NCBI RefSeq assembly: GCF_000236165.1 | Contig: NZ_CM001373.1 | Location: 536,304 to 600,303 of the forward strand | Source: Fluoribacter dumoffii NY 23 | GTDB lineage: Bacteria; Pseudomonadota; Gammaproteobacteria; Legionellales; Legionellaceae | Reading direction: 5' to 3' | Length of the DNA stretch: 64,000 bases | In this document: one piece after another, positions 29,869-40,128 of the stretch | Layout: every line of letters starts with the position of its first letter | Position numbering within the stretch: position 1 is the stretch's first letter | Notes under the pieces: generated by a model | Seen by the model: the letters and a program-made list of their open reading frames with translations, nothing else | What the model was told of the DNA's origin: nothing | Databases searched by the model: none | Translations under genes and position numbers: made by a program

Positions 29869-30401
29869 GAAAAATTGGATGGAAAGTTGTGCCAATCGCA
29901 TTTTTTTTGCTGCTTTGTATCTTTCTCTGGCGCGGTTTATCTTTAAATCCACATGAGTTGCCTTCCGTACAATTGGGAAAGCCATTACCACAATTTAGCC
30001 TGCCTCAATTGCAGGAGCCCAATACTTTTTTTAATTCCACCCAATTAAAGGGGCAAGTCGTTTTATTAAATGTTTGGGCCAGTTGGTGTGCCGCTTGTAT
30101 AGATGAACAAGTGTTTATGTTGCACTTAGCGCGCGAAGGGGTACCCCTTTATGGATTAAACTACAAAGATAAGCCTGATGATGCACTTCGCTGGCTGGAA
30201 CAGTGGGGAAATCCTTATAAACTCGTGTTTGAAGATCGGGATGGGAAGGTTGCAATCGATTTAGGAGTTTATGGAGCCCCAGAAACTTTTGTAATTGATA
30301 AGAAAGGAACCATCCGCTATCGCCATGTAGGCGTCATGACTAAACAAGTATGGCTAAAAGAAATTGCTCCTTTAATAAAGCAGCTGGAGGAGATGTCATG
30401 A
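29865..30401 (+). CDS. ccmG: Thiol:disulfide interchange protein CcmG/DsbE
   Basis: 178 residues, one N-terminal membrane helix (about 6-24) and a periplasmic thioredoxin fold with the active site WASWCAAC (about 71-78). It reduces the apocytochrome CXXCH cysteines before heme attachment. GAPETF (about 138-143) holds the cis-proline region of the family. The start overlaps ccmF and the end overlaps ccmH. Confidence 0.95.
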   Translation: MRKIGWKVVPIAFFLLLCIFLWRGLSLNPHELPSVQLGKPLPQFSLPQLQEPNTFFNSTQLKGQVVLLNVWASWCAACIDEQVFMLHLAREGVPLYGLNYKDKPDDALRWLEQWGNPYKLVFEDRDGKVAIDLGVYGAPETFVIDKKGTIRYRHVGVMTKQVWLKEIAPLIKQLEEMS

Positions 30402-30817
30402 ACAGCCGAGTACCTTTCCTTATCCTTACTTTTCTGTTTTTTCTATCCTCCTCCATTTGGGCAAACAGTACTTATCCTTTGGATTCACCCCAAAAAGAAG
30501 CTCAGTTTCAGCATTTACTTAAAGATTTACGTTGTTTAGTTTGTCAAAACCAGGATCTGGCGGATTCGAACGCAGAATTAGCGAAAGATTTGCGCAATCA
30601 GGTTTATCAGATGGTTAAAGAAGGGAAGAGTGATACTGAAATCAGTGATTATTTGACGGCCCGTTATGGGGATTTCATCTTGTTTAATCCTCCTGTTAAG
30701 GCAGTAACATTTTTATTGTGGTTTGGACCTATTGTATTTTTATTCCTGGGTTTTGTTATTTTCTGGCGTACCTGTTTTGGTGGTCGCGCAAGAAAGCTAA
30801 ATCCGATTAATGATTGA
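30398..30817 (+). CDS. ccmH: Cytochrome c maturation protein CcmH (N-terminal type)
   Basis: 139 residues from ATG at 30398 that overlaps the ccmG stop; the frame extends upstream inside ccmG. A signal peptide (ending WA) is followed by the redox motif LRCLVCQNQ (about 44-52), DSNAELAKDLR and one C-terminal membrane helix (about 105-125). CcmH holds apocytochrome cysteines during heme attachment. It is the short version, with the TPR part on the next gene. Confidence 0.95.
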   Translation: MNSRVPFLILTFLFFLSSSIWANSTYPLDSPQKEAQFQHLLKDLRCLVCQNQDLADSNAELAKDLRNQVYQMVKEGKSDTEISDYLTARYGDFILFNPPVKAVTFLLWFGPIVFLFLGFVIFWRTCFGGRARKLNPIND

Positions 30818-30864
30818 TGACTCTTGGATTTAAACCCTTTTATATTTGAATTAGTGAGTTTTTT

Positions 30865-31548
30865 ATGAATGAATGGTGGTTATTGGGCTTATTGGCAGGA
30901 CTCGCAGGAATAGCCTGTTGCTTTATGATTTACCCATTCAAGCGACGATTTATTGCCAGTTTGTTATTGTTTCCTGCCATTTTTTTGTTGGCATTTGGGG
31001 GGTATTTTTATTGGGGAAGTTTTAACGGATGGCAAGAATATGTTCATCATATTAAATCCCAGGAGCAAGCTAAAAAAATGCTGGAGTCGGTTAAAAGCCC
31101 GCAAGAGTTAATCGATAAATTAAAAGCAAAATTGGATGATAATCCCAAAAGTGCTAAAGGCTGGTATCTGCTTGGACGTCTATACAGTAGCCAAAACGAA
31201 AAGGAAAATGCAGTGAATGCGTTCGCCAAAGCCTATCATTTTAATCCGGATGATGAACAATATGCAGTGAACTATGCTCATAGCTTATGGATACTCAATA
31301 ATCAGCAGTTTACGGAGCAAATCATCCAAATATTCCGAAGACTATTAAAAAATAATCCCCATCAACCCGATGCATTGGCGATGCTTGCTATGGATGCTTT
31401 CGTAAGTCAGTCCTATGAAAAAGCAATAGATTATTGGCAGCGTTTATTAAAATTGGCCCCCGAGCAATCAGAAGAGGCTCAAGCTATTCGAAAAGCAATC
31501 GCCAAAGCAGAAGCTCGTATCAAACAAAAAAAGCAGAAAATGAATTGA
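30865..31548 (+). CDS. ccmI: CcmI-like TPR protein
   Basis: 227 residues. Two membrane segments (about 4-20 and 31-50) precede a helical region and TPR repeats (about 88-215, WYLLGRLYSSQNEKENAVNAFAKAYHFNPD). CcmI/CycH presents apocytochrome to the lyase. It is shorter than the usual 400-residue CcmI, carrying only the N-terminal membrane part and one TPR block; the C-terminal periplasmic domain is missing. The place after ccmH supports the call. Confidence 0.82.
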   Translation: MNEWWLLGLLAGLAGIACCFMIYPFKRRFIASLLLFPAIFLLAFGGYFYWGSFNGWQEYVHHIKSQEQAKKMLESVKSPQELIDKLKAKLDDNPKSAKGWYLLGRLYSSQNEKENAVNAFAKAYHFNPDDEQYAVNYAHSLWILNNQQFTEQIIQIFRRLLKNNPHQPDALAMLAMDAFVSQSYEKAIDYWQRLLKLAPEQSEEAQAIRKAIAKAEARIKQKKQKMN

Positions 31549-31634
31549 AAGAAAAATCTAAGGGCAGGATGAAGGGTGGAACTGAAATTCAATCAAAGTG
31601 CCAGATCGCCTGGACACTTTGATTGGATAAAAAT

Positions 31635-32294
31635 TTAGTACCCCATTGTAAATTTGGCAGTGTCATGACTGACATTTGTCGATGGTTTTTGATTGAAAAA
31701 CCCTCTTTTGAGGCCCGCGAAAGTAGTTTTACTGTCGGAAGTAGTGGTTCGGGCAGGCTTTTCACTGACATCCTGGGGTGCAGTAGATTCATTATTTTCA
31801 GTTTTACTTAGCTTTGCAACTTCAGGATCTACTTTAGCATCCACCTGCTTGGAAAGCTCTTGTACTTCAGGAAGAGTATTCGCAGCATGATAAGCTTTAA
31901 CAAAACTGGCATGCTCTGTGTCTGTGATAATCGAATATTTCTGCAATGTGGTTAAAATACTGTCTAACTTATGTTCATCAATAGTAATCTGAAATTGTGC
32001 ATGATAATGGTTATCATCCATTTTAAAGTTATCCTGATGATATAAATAATGATCAGGATCGTCACGATGCACAAAGCGATAAACACCCAATTCATTTGAC
32101 CTTTCTATAAAAAACTGGTCGACCTCAGCATTAACACAATCCATCTGTATAAACAACATTAGAAAAATTTGGGTTAATTGGTCTTTTACGGGTGGAAAAT
32201 TTTCAAGTAGGTTTGTTTTAGGATAAACAGTTAAAGTATTATCATATAAACTAAGATTTACTTTTTTGCACAAGTGTGTAAATGCTTTAGGCAT
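31635..32294 (-). CDS. Unrecognised 219-residue protein with low-complexity tail
   Basis: 219 residues without signal peptide or membrane helix. Residues 1-140 look like a folded alpha/beta domain rich in His, Asp and Tyr (HRDDPDHYLYHQDNF, YHAQFQITIDEHKLD). Residues 150-219 are Ser/Thr/Lys-rich and probably disordered. I do not recognise a family. It is convergent with ccmI and lies next to a uspA gene read the other way. An effector or regulator role cannot be told from the sequence. Confidence 0.65.
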   Translation of the reverse strand: MPKAFTHLCKKVNLSLYDNTLTVYPKTNLLENFPPVKDQLTQIFLMLFIQMDCVNAEVDQFFIERSNELGVYRFVHRDDPDHYLYHQDNFKMDDNHYHAQFQITIDEHKLDSILTTLQKYSIITDTEHASFVKAYHAANTLPEVQELSKQVDAKVDPEVAKLSKTENNESTAPQDVSEKPARTTTSDSKTTFAGLKRGFFNQKPSTNVSHDTAKFTMGY

Positions 32295-32530
32295 AAAAAA
32301 CTCCTAATAATAACTGGCTTTGCTTAAACACGAGCCTCAAAGTTTAATATAAAAACATTAAGGTTTTATTAAGGTCTGAAGTTAATCAAATTGTTTTCTT
32401 TTTTTTATTGGAATTCTATAAAAGAGGGAATCATTTGGAATTTATATGATAAGGACAGATATACTTTTTGTAATGCAATTAATTTAAAATCTGCTAGTCT
32501 ATAGATAGGCATAAGAATTTTAAGGAGAAA

Positions 32531-32989
32531 ATGATGTATAAGAGGGTATTGTTTGCTACTGACTTTGACGAAGTTGGTATTATAGCAGCGCATAAGGCAA
32601 AAAAAATTGCTGATGAGAATGGTGCTGACTTGATATTAGTTCATGTCGTAGAACCTATTCCTGCTTATGCTTATCCTGGTTTTGCCGGATTTGCTGAAGT
32701 TGAATTGTCCATCCGCGAGCAAGCTGAAAAAGAGCTGAATGAATTGGGTGAAAAGTTGGGGGTTGATGCGAAACACCGGTTTATTGAATTTGGCTCTACA
32801 AAAAATGAAATTTTAAGAGTCGCTCAAGAGCGCCACATTGACTTAATTGTTACAGGCAGTCATGGAAAACATGGCCTATCCCTATTGTTGGGTTCAACAG
32901 CAAATTCCATTTTGCATGGCGCAGATTGCGATGTTTTAATTGTCCGTTCTATCCCTTCAGAAAAACATCCTAAAGAAAAGCATACATAA
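32531..32989 (+). CDS. Universal stress protein (UspA family)
   Basis: 152 residues. The G-2x-G-9x-G-S pattern (GSHGKHGLSLLLGSTANS, about 114-131) marks the ATP-binding type of USP. Start ATG (32531 or the next codon 32534) follows AAGGAG by a few bases. Such proteins help survival under stress and starvation. It is a single gene with its own terminator at 33044. Confidence 0.93.
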   Translation: MMYKRVLFATDFDEVGIIAAHKAKKIADENGADLILVHVVEPIPAYAYPGFAGFAEVELSIREQAEKELNELGEKLGVDAKHRFIEFGSTKNEILRVAQERHIDLIVTGSHGKHGLSLLLGSTANSILHGADCDVLIVRSIPSEKHPKEKHT

Positions 32990-33043
32990 GTACTGAAATT
33001 AATATAAATGCAGAAGAAGGCTGAGCCCCTGCATGCATTTTAG

Positions 33044-33067
33044 CCCGGATTGCATTGGTAATCCGGG
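33044..33067 (+). terminator. Rho-independent terminator after uspA
   Basis: CCCGGATT (33044-33051) pairs with AATCCGGG (33060-33067) around an 8-base loop, followed by TTTATTT. It starts with the TAGCCCGGAT sequence shared with the elements near 4902 and 15017, so it may be a widely spread repeat acting as a terminator. Confidence 0.65.
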
Positions 33068-33196
33068 TTTATTTAAAAAATCTGATCAAGCATCCCTGCA
33101 GACACCCTTTATCTAAAATGAACTTCTTTTACTATTTCTCAATGGAACAGAAAACAAGTATACTATTGGGTTTCTAGTTACACGATTGAACGACAT

Positions 33197-34168
33197 ATGA
33201 AATTGTTGCGCGGCTTCCAACATTTTTCTGCTTTTGATAAAGGCGTGGTAGCTACTATTGGTAATTTTGATGGAGTCCATTTAGGGCATCAAAATCTTCT
33301 CAAGGCTCTAAAAGATAAAGCAAATCATTTGAATTTGCCTTTAGTCCTCATATTATTCGAACCACAGCCTAGAGAATATTTTCAACAGGAAAAAGCGCCC
33401 GCACGACTTTCCAGCTTAAGAGAAAAATTAGAGGTGTTGCGCTCATGTCAGATTGACTACGTTTATTGTATAAAATTTGACAAGGTCCTGGCGCAAACAT
33501 CCGCAACTGATTTTGCCCTTTCCTATTTATTTTCTGTATTAAATGTGAAACATCTGCTGGTAGGAGAAGATTTCCGCTTTGGCAAAAACAGGGAGGGGGA
33601 TGTTAGTTTATTAATGAAGCTTGGTTCAGAACAGGCTTGTGATGTCAGTATATATTCAAATTTTTGTATTAATGAAGATCGAATCAGTTCAACCCGAATT
33701 AGAATGGCTTTGCAGCATGGAGATCTGTGTAGCGCGGCGGAATTTTTAGGCCGGCCTTACAGCATGTGTGGACGTGTATTGCATGGGGATGGCCGTGGGC
33801 GCCAATGGGGAATTCCAACGGCAAATCTTGCCCTGCATCGTACTTCACTGCCTCTACAGGGTGTATTTGTAGTGCAGGTGAAAATTGCTTCTCAAAAAGT
33901 GTATGGGGTAGCCAATGTCGGGAGTCGTCCTACGGTAGGGGGCAGCAAGAATATTTTGGAAGTGCATCTATTCGATTTCGATCGTTCACTGTATGGTGAA
34001 TTATTGCAGGTGTTTTTCTTGCACAAACTGCGGGATGAGGTTAAATTCACTTCAGTGGATGCTTTAATTGCGCAGATTTATAATGATATTGAAGCAGCAA
34101 AAGAATTCCTTGGGAATTATGAAACACTTCAATATCAAAATCCGGGTTTTGATTTAAATGCAAGTTGA
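33197..34168 (+). CDS. ribF: Bifunctional riboflavin kinase/FAD synthetase
   Basis: 323 residues. The N-terminal FMN adenylyltransferase domain has GNFDGVHLGHQ (about 22-32), and the C-terminal riboflavin kinase domain has GRVLHGDGRGRQWGIPTANL (about 193-212). It makes FMN and FAD from riboflavin. It is followed by ileS and lspA, the usual ribF-ileS-lspA order. Confidence 0.96.
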   Translation: MKLLRGFQHFSAFDKGVVATIGNFDGVHLGHQNLLKALKDKANHLNLPLVLILFEPQPREYFQQEKAPARLSSLREKLEVLRSCQIDYVYCIKFDKVLAQTSATDFALSYLFSVLNVKHLLVGEDFRFGKNREGDVSLLMKLGSEQACDVSIYSNFCINEDRISSTRIRMALQHGDLCSAAEFLGRPYSMCGRVLHGDGRGRQWGIPTANLALHRTSLPLQGVFVVQVKIASQKVYGVANVGSRPTVGGSKNILEVHLFDFDRSLYGELLQVFFLHKLRDEVKFTSVDALIAQIYNDIEAAKEFLGNYETLQYQNPGFDLNAS

Positions 34169-34303
34169 ATGAAAAATATTTTGATGGAATCGAACAAACA
34201 AACAGGTTTCGAAATCTTTTTCATTCAAGATGCACTGAAGACGGCTATTTCCTGATGCGGGGGGAATAACCGCTAAAATTTAACGATTTCACAGAGTGAA
34301 CAT

Positions 34304-37099
34304 ATGGCAGAATACAAAGATACATTAAATCTTCCTAACACTTCATTTCCGATGAAGGCAAGCCTAGCTATTCGAGAGCCTGAGTTTTTGGCTGATTGGC
34401 AGGCCAAAAAGGTATATGAAAAAATTCGAAAAGCACGGACTGGAAATAAGCGTTTTATTTTGCATGATGGTCCTCCTTATGCAAATGGGCATTTGCATTG
34501 TGGACATGCATTAAACAAAATTCTTAAAGACATCATTATCAAATCCAAGACGCTTAGTGGATATGATGCTCCGTTTATCCCGGGTTGGGATTGTCATGGA
34601 TTACCTATCGAACTGAATGTTGAGAAAAAGATAGGCCGTGTCGGGGATAAGGTATCTGCGAAAGTATTTCGGGAAAAATGCCGTGAATATGCGGCAAGCC
34701 AAATTGATATCCAACGCTGCGAATTTCAGCGATTAGGCGTTTTTGGGGACTGGTATAACCCCTATGTGACCATGGATTTTCTTTATGAAGCCAATATAGT
34801 CCGTTCCTTGGGTTTAATGATCAAAAACGGTCATCTGCAACAGGGTTTTAAACCGGTGCATTGGTGTATCGATTGTGGCTCTGCTTTAGCTGAAGCAGAG
34901 GTTGATTACGACGAAAAGACTTCATCTTCAATAGATGTTGCTTTCTCTGCAGTACAACCTGAGGAATTCATTAATTTATTCCACATAAGAGCAGATATAA
35001 AACCCGTTAGTCTTCCTATCTGGACCACTACCCCCTGGACTTTACCTGCGAATGAAGCAGTTTGTTTGCATCCCGCGATTGAGTACTCTTTGGTGGATAC
35101 TGGGGATTCGTATCTAATCCTTGCCACTGATTTGGTGGAGTCGGCAATGGCTCGTTATGGAATGAGTCAATACACAATCCGCGGCTCGATAAAAGGAAAG
35201 TTGCTGGAACATTTAAAATTAAATCATCCTTTTTACAATCGGGTTGTACCGGTGGTCTTAGGGGAACACGTCACTACGGAATCTGGTACTGGTAACGTAC
35301 ATACCGCACCTGCACATGGTCCGGACGATTATTTGGTAGGACAGGCTTATAACCTGCCTTTAATTAATCCCGTTAAAGGAAACGGTTGTTTTGCTGATGA
35401 TGTTGAATTATTTGCTGGCCTTCATGTTTTAAAGTCTAATGATACTATTTTGAATGTTTTAGCTGAAAAAGGAGTTCTTCTGGCTAAAGACACAATCAGG
35501 CACAGCTATCCCCATTGTTGGCGGCATAAATCGCCAATGATCTTTTTAGCAACGCCACAATGGTTTATCTCCATGGATAAAAGTCAGCTCAGACACCATA
35601 TTATCAGGGAAATAGATAAAGTAACCTGGGTTCCAGATTGGGGTAAGGCTCGGATTGCCAATATGGTTGAAAACAGACCGGACTGGTGTATTTCAAGGCA
35701 AAGAGCTTGGGGTACCCCCATGCCTCTATTTGTCCATAATACCACTCGGGAATTACACCCTGATACCCTGGAGCTCATAGAAAAGATTGCTTTACTTATT
35801 GAGAAATCAGGTATTGATGCTTGGTTTGAGCTCGATGCAAGGGAATTACTGGGGAATGACGCCGAATTTTACGACAAAATAAATGATACTATGGATGTGT
35901 GGTTTGATTCAGGTGTAACCCATTTCTGTGTTTTGAAGCAAAATGAGGCATTGGCTTTCCCTGCAGATATTTATTTTGAGGGCTCTGATCAGCATCGCGG
36001 ATGGTTTAACTCTTCTTTAACGACTTCAGTGGCGATGTATGGTGTTGCTCCTTATAAAACAGTATTGACCCATGGTTATACTGTGGATGCTGAGGGTAAA
36101 AAACTCTCTAAATCCAAAGGGAATTATGTGGCTTTAGACCAGCTTGTCAACCAACATGGTGCTGATATTTTACGTTTGTGGGTGGCTTCTACAGATTATC
36201 GACATGAAGTGAGTATTTCCGATGAAATCATCAAACGCAATGCTGATGCTTACCGAAGAATCCGTAATACAGCACGCTTTTTGTTAGCCAATTTATTTGA
36301 TTTTAACCCGGCTGTCGATTGCGTCCTGGACAAAGACCTGCTGGAGTTAGATAAATGGGCTTTGAAGCGCAGCCAGCTTTTACAAGAAGAAATTATAGAA
36401 GCTTATGAAAATTATCAATTTCATATTATTTATCAGAAAATTCATAATTTCTGCGCCGTAGATATGGGAAGTTTTTACCTGGATTTGATTAAAGACAGAC
36501 AATACACTACTGCAAAAGAAAGCAAGTCCAGACGTTCTTGTCAAACGGCGATGTACCACATTGTGAGGGCATTTACTCTTTGGCTAGCACCTATCTTGTC
36601 TTTTACGGCTGAAGAAATTGGACGCTACATACCGGGTTATAGCGAAGAAACAGTGTTTACGGAACACTGGTATGATGGTTGGCCAAAAATAGACAGTGTG
36701 AATATGGCGGATTGGGATGAATTGCATTTAATTCGTGATGAAGTCAACAGGGCGTTGGAAGAAACCCGCCAAAAAGGGGAAATTGGCTCCGCTTTAGCAG
36801 CTGAAGTGAGTTTATATGCAGATGATAAAGTCCTGCCAAAATTGACTCGCCTGGGTGAAGAGTTACGCTTTTTATTGATAACGTCCGGAGCTACAGTCCA
36901 TCCCTTGAGTGCGGCTCCAACAGGATTGGCGGCAACTCCCTATGGGGTTTCTATTGCCGTGACAGCAAGCCCATATGAAAAGTGTGCTCGTTGTTGGCAC
37001 AGACGGCCTGATGTAGGTCAAGATGCTCAGCACCCTGAGTTATGTTTACGCTGTGTCGGCAATATTAGCGGACAAGAGGAAATGAGGCAGTTTATATGA
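34304..37099 (+). CDS. ileS: Isoleucyl-tRNA synthetase
   Basis: 931 residues, the normal bacterial length. The HIGH-like motif is HCGH in [12 protein letters not shown] (about 61-72), a less usual second residue, and KMSKS is KLSKS (about 602-606). The C-terminal zinc site CARC...CLRC is at about 899-923. The editing domain lies between the halves of the active site (about 190-400). Its last four bases overlap lspA. Confidence 0.97.
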   Translation: MAEYKDTLNLPNTSFPMKASLAIREPEFLADWQAKKVYEKIRKARTGNKRFILHDGPPYANGHLHCGHALNKILKDIIIKSKTLSGYDAPFIPGWDCHGLPIELNVEKKIGRVGDKVSAKVFREKCREYAASQIDIQRCEFQRLGVFGDWYNPYVTMDFLYEANIVRSLGLMIKNGHLQQGFKPVHWCIDCGSALAEAEVDYDEKTSSSIDVAFSAVQPEEFINLFHIRADIKPVSLPIWTTTPWTLPANEAVCLHPAIEYSLVDTGDSYLILATDLVESAMARYGMSQYTIRGSIKGKLLEHLKLNHPFYNRVVPVVLGEHVTTESGTGNVHTAPAHGPDDYLVGQAYNLPLINPVKGNGCFADDVELFAGLHVLKSNDTILNVLAEKGVLLAKDTIRHSYPHCWRHKSPMIFLATPQWFISMDKSQLRHHIIREIDKVTWVPDWGKARIANMVENRPDWCISRQRAWGTPMPLFVHNTTRELHPDTLELIEKIALLIEKSGIDAWFELDARELLGNDAEFYDKINDTMDVWFDSGVTHFCVLKQNEALAFPADIYFEGSDQHRGWFNSSLTTSVAMYGVAPYKTVLTHGYTVDAEGKKLSKSKGNYVALDQLVNQHGADILRLWVASTDYRHEVSISDEIIKRNADAYRRIRNTARFLLANLFDFNPAVDCVLDKDLLELDKWALKRSQLLQEEIIEAYENYQFHIIYQKIHNFCAVDMGSFYLDLIKDRQYTTAKESKSRRSCQTAMYHIVRAFTLWLAPILSFTAEEIGRYIPGYSEETVFTEHWYDGWPKIDSVNMADWDELHLIRDEVNRALEETRQKGEIGSALAAEVSLYADDKVLPKLTRLGEELRFLLITSGATVHPLSAAPTGLAATPYGVSIAVTASPYEKCARCWHRRPDVGQDAQHPELCLRCVGNISGQEEMRQFI

Positions 37100-37563
37100 A
37101 AAAATGGCCATGGTTTGTACTCAGTTTCATAGTTATTGTTTGTGATCAAGCAAGCAAATACCTGGTAGGTATTTATTTAACTCCGTATAAGCCATTGCCT
37201 GTATTTCCCATGTTTAATATTACTCTGGCTTATAATTCTGGAGCAGCTTTCAGTTTTTTAAGCGGTGCCGGAGATTGGCACAGGTGGTTTTTTGCCGGTT
37301 TCAGTCTCATTGTGAGTATTATGCTTGGAGTTTGGCTATACCGTACTGCAAGTCAAGCCAAACTGCTTTTAGCTGGCATCAGTTTAATTTTAGGGGGCGC
37401 AATTGGTAATCTTTTTGATAGAGCGCTTAACGGCTATGTAATAGACTTTATAGATGTTTATTACAAGCACCATCATTTCGCCACCTTTAATCTTGCCGAC
37501 AGTGCAATTTGCATCGGTGCGGGATTTTTTTTATTGGACTTGTTGGTTAATAAACAGGATTAA
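37096..37563 (+). CDS. lspA: Lipoprotein signal peptidase
   Basis: 155 residues with four membrane segments. The aspartic dyad is visible in IDFIDVYY (about 114-121) and NLADSAI (about 133-139). It cuts the signal peptide of lipid-modified lipoproteins such as the hydrolase at 2848. It overlaps ileS by 4 bases. Confidence 0.96.
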   Translation: MKKWPWFVLSFIVIVCDQASKYLVGIYLTPYKPLPVFPMFNITLAYNSGAAFSFLSGAGDWHRWFFAGFSLIVSIMLGVWLYRTASQAKLLLAGISLILGGAIGNLFDRALNGYVIDFIDVYYKHHHFATFNLADSAICIGAGFFLLDLLVNKQD

Positions 37564-37687
37564 TTGTCAGCTTGAATAACACATTTAAGTTGTTTACCGA
37601 CTTACTTTTCAAGCTCGAACAATTGGATATTCCTTCTCGAGAAGCGCTCTCCCTCTTTTTGTAATTCCCTTTTTTGACTTTGGAGTG

Positions 37688-38245
37688 TTAAGCCAAAATT
37701 CCTGTTGTCAGTGCATTGAGCTGTTTTGCATCCGGATTATGAATGCTCACAGCAGCCACTGCGGGTAAATTGAGAAAATGTTCTGCTTCTTCCCATTCGA
37801 TTTCGGCAGGAAATAACTTGAGGTGAGGCAGACATTTATTTAATAAAGTACAGAAAGTCAAATCCGCCGGGAAGGGGCGAACATGCTTGTAACCGAGACT
37901 CATCACCGCCATTGCTTCAGAGATGGTGGCCACCCCGGGTAAGTAATTAATGGAATAAACGTTTGCTGTTTGTGCAATTGCGGGTAAATAACCAGGGCTG
38001 GTGGCAAAATGGACACCGGCTTGATAACAATCTTCTAGTTGTTGGGTGTCAATTACGCTGCCGGCACCAATTTTAAGAGAAGGATAGCGAGCAATTGCCT
38101 GGGTTAATATTTTTTGATCGGTTGAGTTGATTTCAACCAAATCGAAACCCGATTCTTTGATTTGTTGTAAACGTTCAAACAAAAAATTGTCTACATCCAG
38201 TGATATAATTACAGATTGATTACCCAGTAACTTATCTAAGATCAT
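37688..38245 (-). CDS. KDPG-aldolase-like protein lacking the Schiff-base lysine
   Basis: 185 residues with the fold of 2-keto-3-deoxy-6-phosphogluconate aldolase. GAGSVIDTQQLEDCYQAG, FATSPG and LPGVATISEAM line up with E. coli Eda over about 100 residues. At the Schiff-base site, where Eda has FKFFPAE, this protein reads VRPFPAD, so the lysine is Arg. The TLRTE segment with the catalytic Arg of Eda is NSTDQ, and the C-terminal phosphate-binding GGI of Eda is lost. The conserved Glu (VEIN) is kept. A second LKLFPAE occurs about 30 residues later. It is probably not an active aldolase. It is a single gene. Confidence 0.75.
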   Translation of the reverse strand: MILDKLLGNQSVIISLDVDNFLFERLQQIKESGFDLVEINSTDQKILTQAIARYPSLKIGAGSVIDTQQLEDCYQAGVHFATSPGYLPAIAQTANVYSINYLPGVATISEAMAVMSLGYKHVRPFPADLTFCTLLNKCLPHLKLFPAEIEWEEAEHFLNLPAVAAVSIHNPDAKQLNALTTGILA

Positions 38246-38408
38246 GGTGAGTCCTACAGTGATGTAAATTTTTTAGTAAACTCTTTCAATTGGGTTAAGA
38301 CATAAAGTTTAATGTTAGAAGAGTTAAGAGGTATTAGCAAGTAATATAATGATCCTTGTTTGCAGAAATTGTGGGTATGGTTACGAGCACGCGGTAATTT
38401 TAACACCC

Positions 38409-38445
38409 GTAACCAGAGTATTCGAGTAGAATACTCTCAGGTTAC
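38409..38445 (-). terminator. Strong hairpin downstream of the 552-residue gene
   Basis: GTAACC plus AGAGTATTC (38409-38423) pairs with GAATACTCT plus GGTTAC (38429-38445) with a two-base bulge and a 5-base loop, 15 base pairs in all. On the minus strand it starts 24 bases after the stop at 38470, so it should end the 43339-38470 transcript. Confidence 0.6.
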
Positions 38446-38469
38446 ATTCGACGCCTGTAAAAAATAATA

Positions 38470-40128
38470 TTACATTGATGGCGCTCTGTCAGGAGCGGAG
38501 GGAATATCAGGCTGAGTTTGTTCCCGTTGCGCCAAAGGACTCGGCTCAGCAGTAACACTTGGCTTATAGGCATCCTCAAACTTTGCCATATGCCGGAGAA
38601 ATCCGTTCATTATTTCATCAGGTACCGGTGTTTTATTTAACGTTTCTTTTAAGTTCAATTTATCTTTCAGTGAGGTTTTTCCTCCGTCAGGACTGAATTT
38701 TTTGGCATGTTCTTTGACTGCGGGATCATCAATTTTGTCAACATCATCAAGAAACTTGTTCCACTGATATCCCTTGCCGGATTTATTGGCTGTTTGTTGA
38801 TTTTGATTTACAGTTTGGACAAATTGAGCTGCCGCTTGAATTTGCAATTGGCTAGGCTTTTGCCCAGGAGTAGAGGTTACATTGGATTGTGTCGGCATTG
38901 GGAGTACCAAACCCATATTACCCGGGGTTTTACTTGATTGAGGGCAGGTCATCTGCGGAGATGCATGCTCAAGGGTTGCTTGGTTCGTCAAAGTTTGTTG
39001 TGCTTGTGCACGTGCAGATTGCATTAATCTCATTTGGTTTTGCAGCATTGCTGTTTCGGCTTTATTTTCGGCAATACGCGTTTCATTGTGGGTTAATGCA
39101 TCTTTTTTAGTTTCTTTCACAACATCTTTTACGAGTTGAATATTTTTTTTCTCGCTTTTAAAGGCTTCCCGAGCTTCGTTCCTTATTTTGGGATCTTGCA
39201 AATCTTTTTCTGTTTGACCATTTTTTAAAAGATAATAATTCCCATCTTTATCTTTGACTATTTCCTGTTTTTTAGGAATAACAAAAGCAGCTTCTTGATA
39301 AGTAGTGGTTTTTCCTTCTGCATCAACGAATTTTTTTCCATCCGTTTTTTTACTGTCACGTATATCGTTTAAGTTTGAGATTTTGGAGGTAATGGCATTG
39401 AGCTGGTCTCCTCTTTTGAAAACTTCCTCATCGGATATGCCAGGTTCCATCATACTGTCAGCAATTTTGTCGGCTTCCCCCTGGAGTTTTTTAATCTCAG
39501 CATCAATTTCTTCTTCCGTTTTCTCCAGGAAGTCAGGCGCATCCTCCAGGCTATTTTCCATTGCATCATATTTATTCGTAATTAATGTACGTTCCTCTTT
39601 TAATTTTTTTGAGCGCTGCTCTAGGGCTGCCTGATCTTTTTCCAGTTGTTTTATTGCTTCATCATAACGTTTGATAGTGTCTTCAGTTTCCTTTTTAGAT
39701 TCAGGAGCATCTGTTTTTTGCTGAGCTTTTTGCTCATCCTTACGTTTCTTTTCGTTTTGCATTTCAATAATTTCGTTTTGCGCTTTTTGAGCTTCAGCAT
39801 CATCTTCTTCCATAAGCCACTCAAAAATGGCTCTTCTTCTCTCCTCCATTCTGATTTCTTCCTGGAGTTGCAGCTGCCGCTCTTCCTCAATAGCGCGTTC
39901 CAGCATCAATTCAGCACCAATTTCATGGGTTACAGTTTCTCCAGCGGGTGTTAACAAGAAGCGTCTTAAACTATCGGAATCCTGTAGACCAAAAAGGCTT
40001 AGGTTTATTGAAGAATTAGGATCATCCCAGGTTACTTTCGACTCTATCGCATCGTCTAATTTTTGGGTTAGAGAATTATATTCAGTTTCTGTAAGCACTT
40101 CTGAGAGGTCTTGTTTTGCAATCGTCAT
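38470..40128 (-). CDS. Large coiled-coil protein of unknown function; possible effector
   Basis: 552 residues. Residues about 65-230 are a highly charged, mostly Glu/Lys/Gln coiled coil (EEERQLQLQEEIRMEERR; EKKRKDEQKAQQ). A second charged part at about 320-375 precedes a Gln/Thr/Pro-rich stretch (about 375-450), then a short helical part and a Pro-rich tail. No signal peptide or membrane helix. I do not recognise a family. It follows the 1041-residue gene on the same strand by 85 bases and probably shares its transcript. Coiled-coil, low-complexity proteins of this kind are common among Dot/Icm substrates, but no single feature proves it. Confidence 0.75.
   Translation of the reverse strand: MTIAKQDLSEVLTETEYNSLTQKLDDAIESKVTWDDPNSSINLSLFGLQDSDSLRRFLLTPAGETVTHEIGAELMLERAIEEERQLQLQEEIRMEERRRAIFEWLMEEDDAEAQKAQNEIIEMQNEKKRKDEQKAQQKTDAPESKKETEDTIKRYDEAIKQLEKDQAALEQRSKKLKEERTLITNKYDAMENSLEDAPDFLEKTEEEIDAEIKKLQGEADKIADSMMEPGISDEEVFKRGDQLNAITSKISNLNDIRDSKKTDGKKFVDAEGKTTTYQEAAFVIPKKQEIVKDKDGNYYLLKNGQTEKDLQDPKIRNEAREAFKSEKKNIQLVKDVVKETKKDALTHNETRIAENKAETAMLQNQMRLMQSARAQAQQTLTNQATLEHASPQMTCPQSSKTPGNMGLVLPMPTQSNVTSTPGQKPSQLQIQAAAQFVQTVNQNQQTANKSGKGYQWNKFLDDVDKIDDPAVKEHAKKFSPDGGKTSLKDKLNLKETLNKTPVPDEIMNGFLRHMAKFEDAYKPSVTAEPSPLAQREQTQPDIPSAPDRAPSM

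Noticed and set aside
34484-34519. Unusual HCGH in place of HIGH in IleS as a possible damage.
   Set aside because: The second position of this motif varies naturally in class I synthetases and the rest of the protein is intact.
39305-39954. Long plus-strand open frames inside the 552-residue gene.
   Set aside because: They are reverse-strand shadows of a charged coiled-coil gene and give hydrophobic or low-complexity nonsense proteins.
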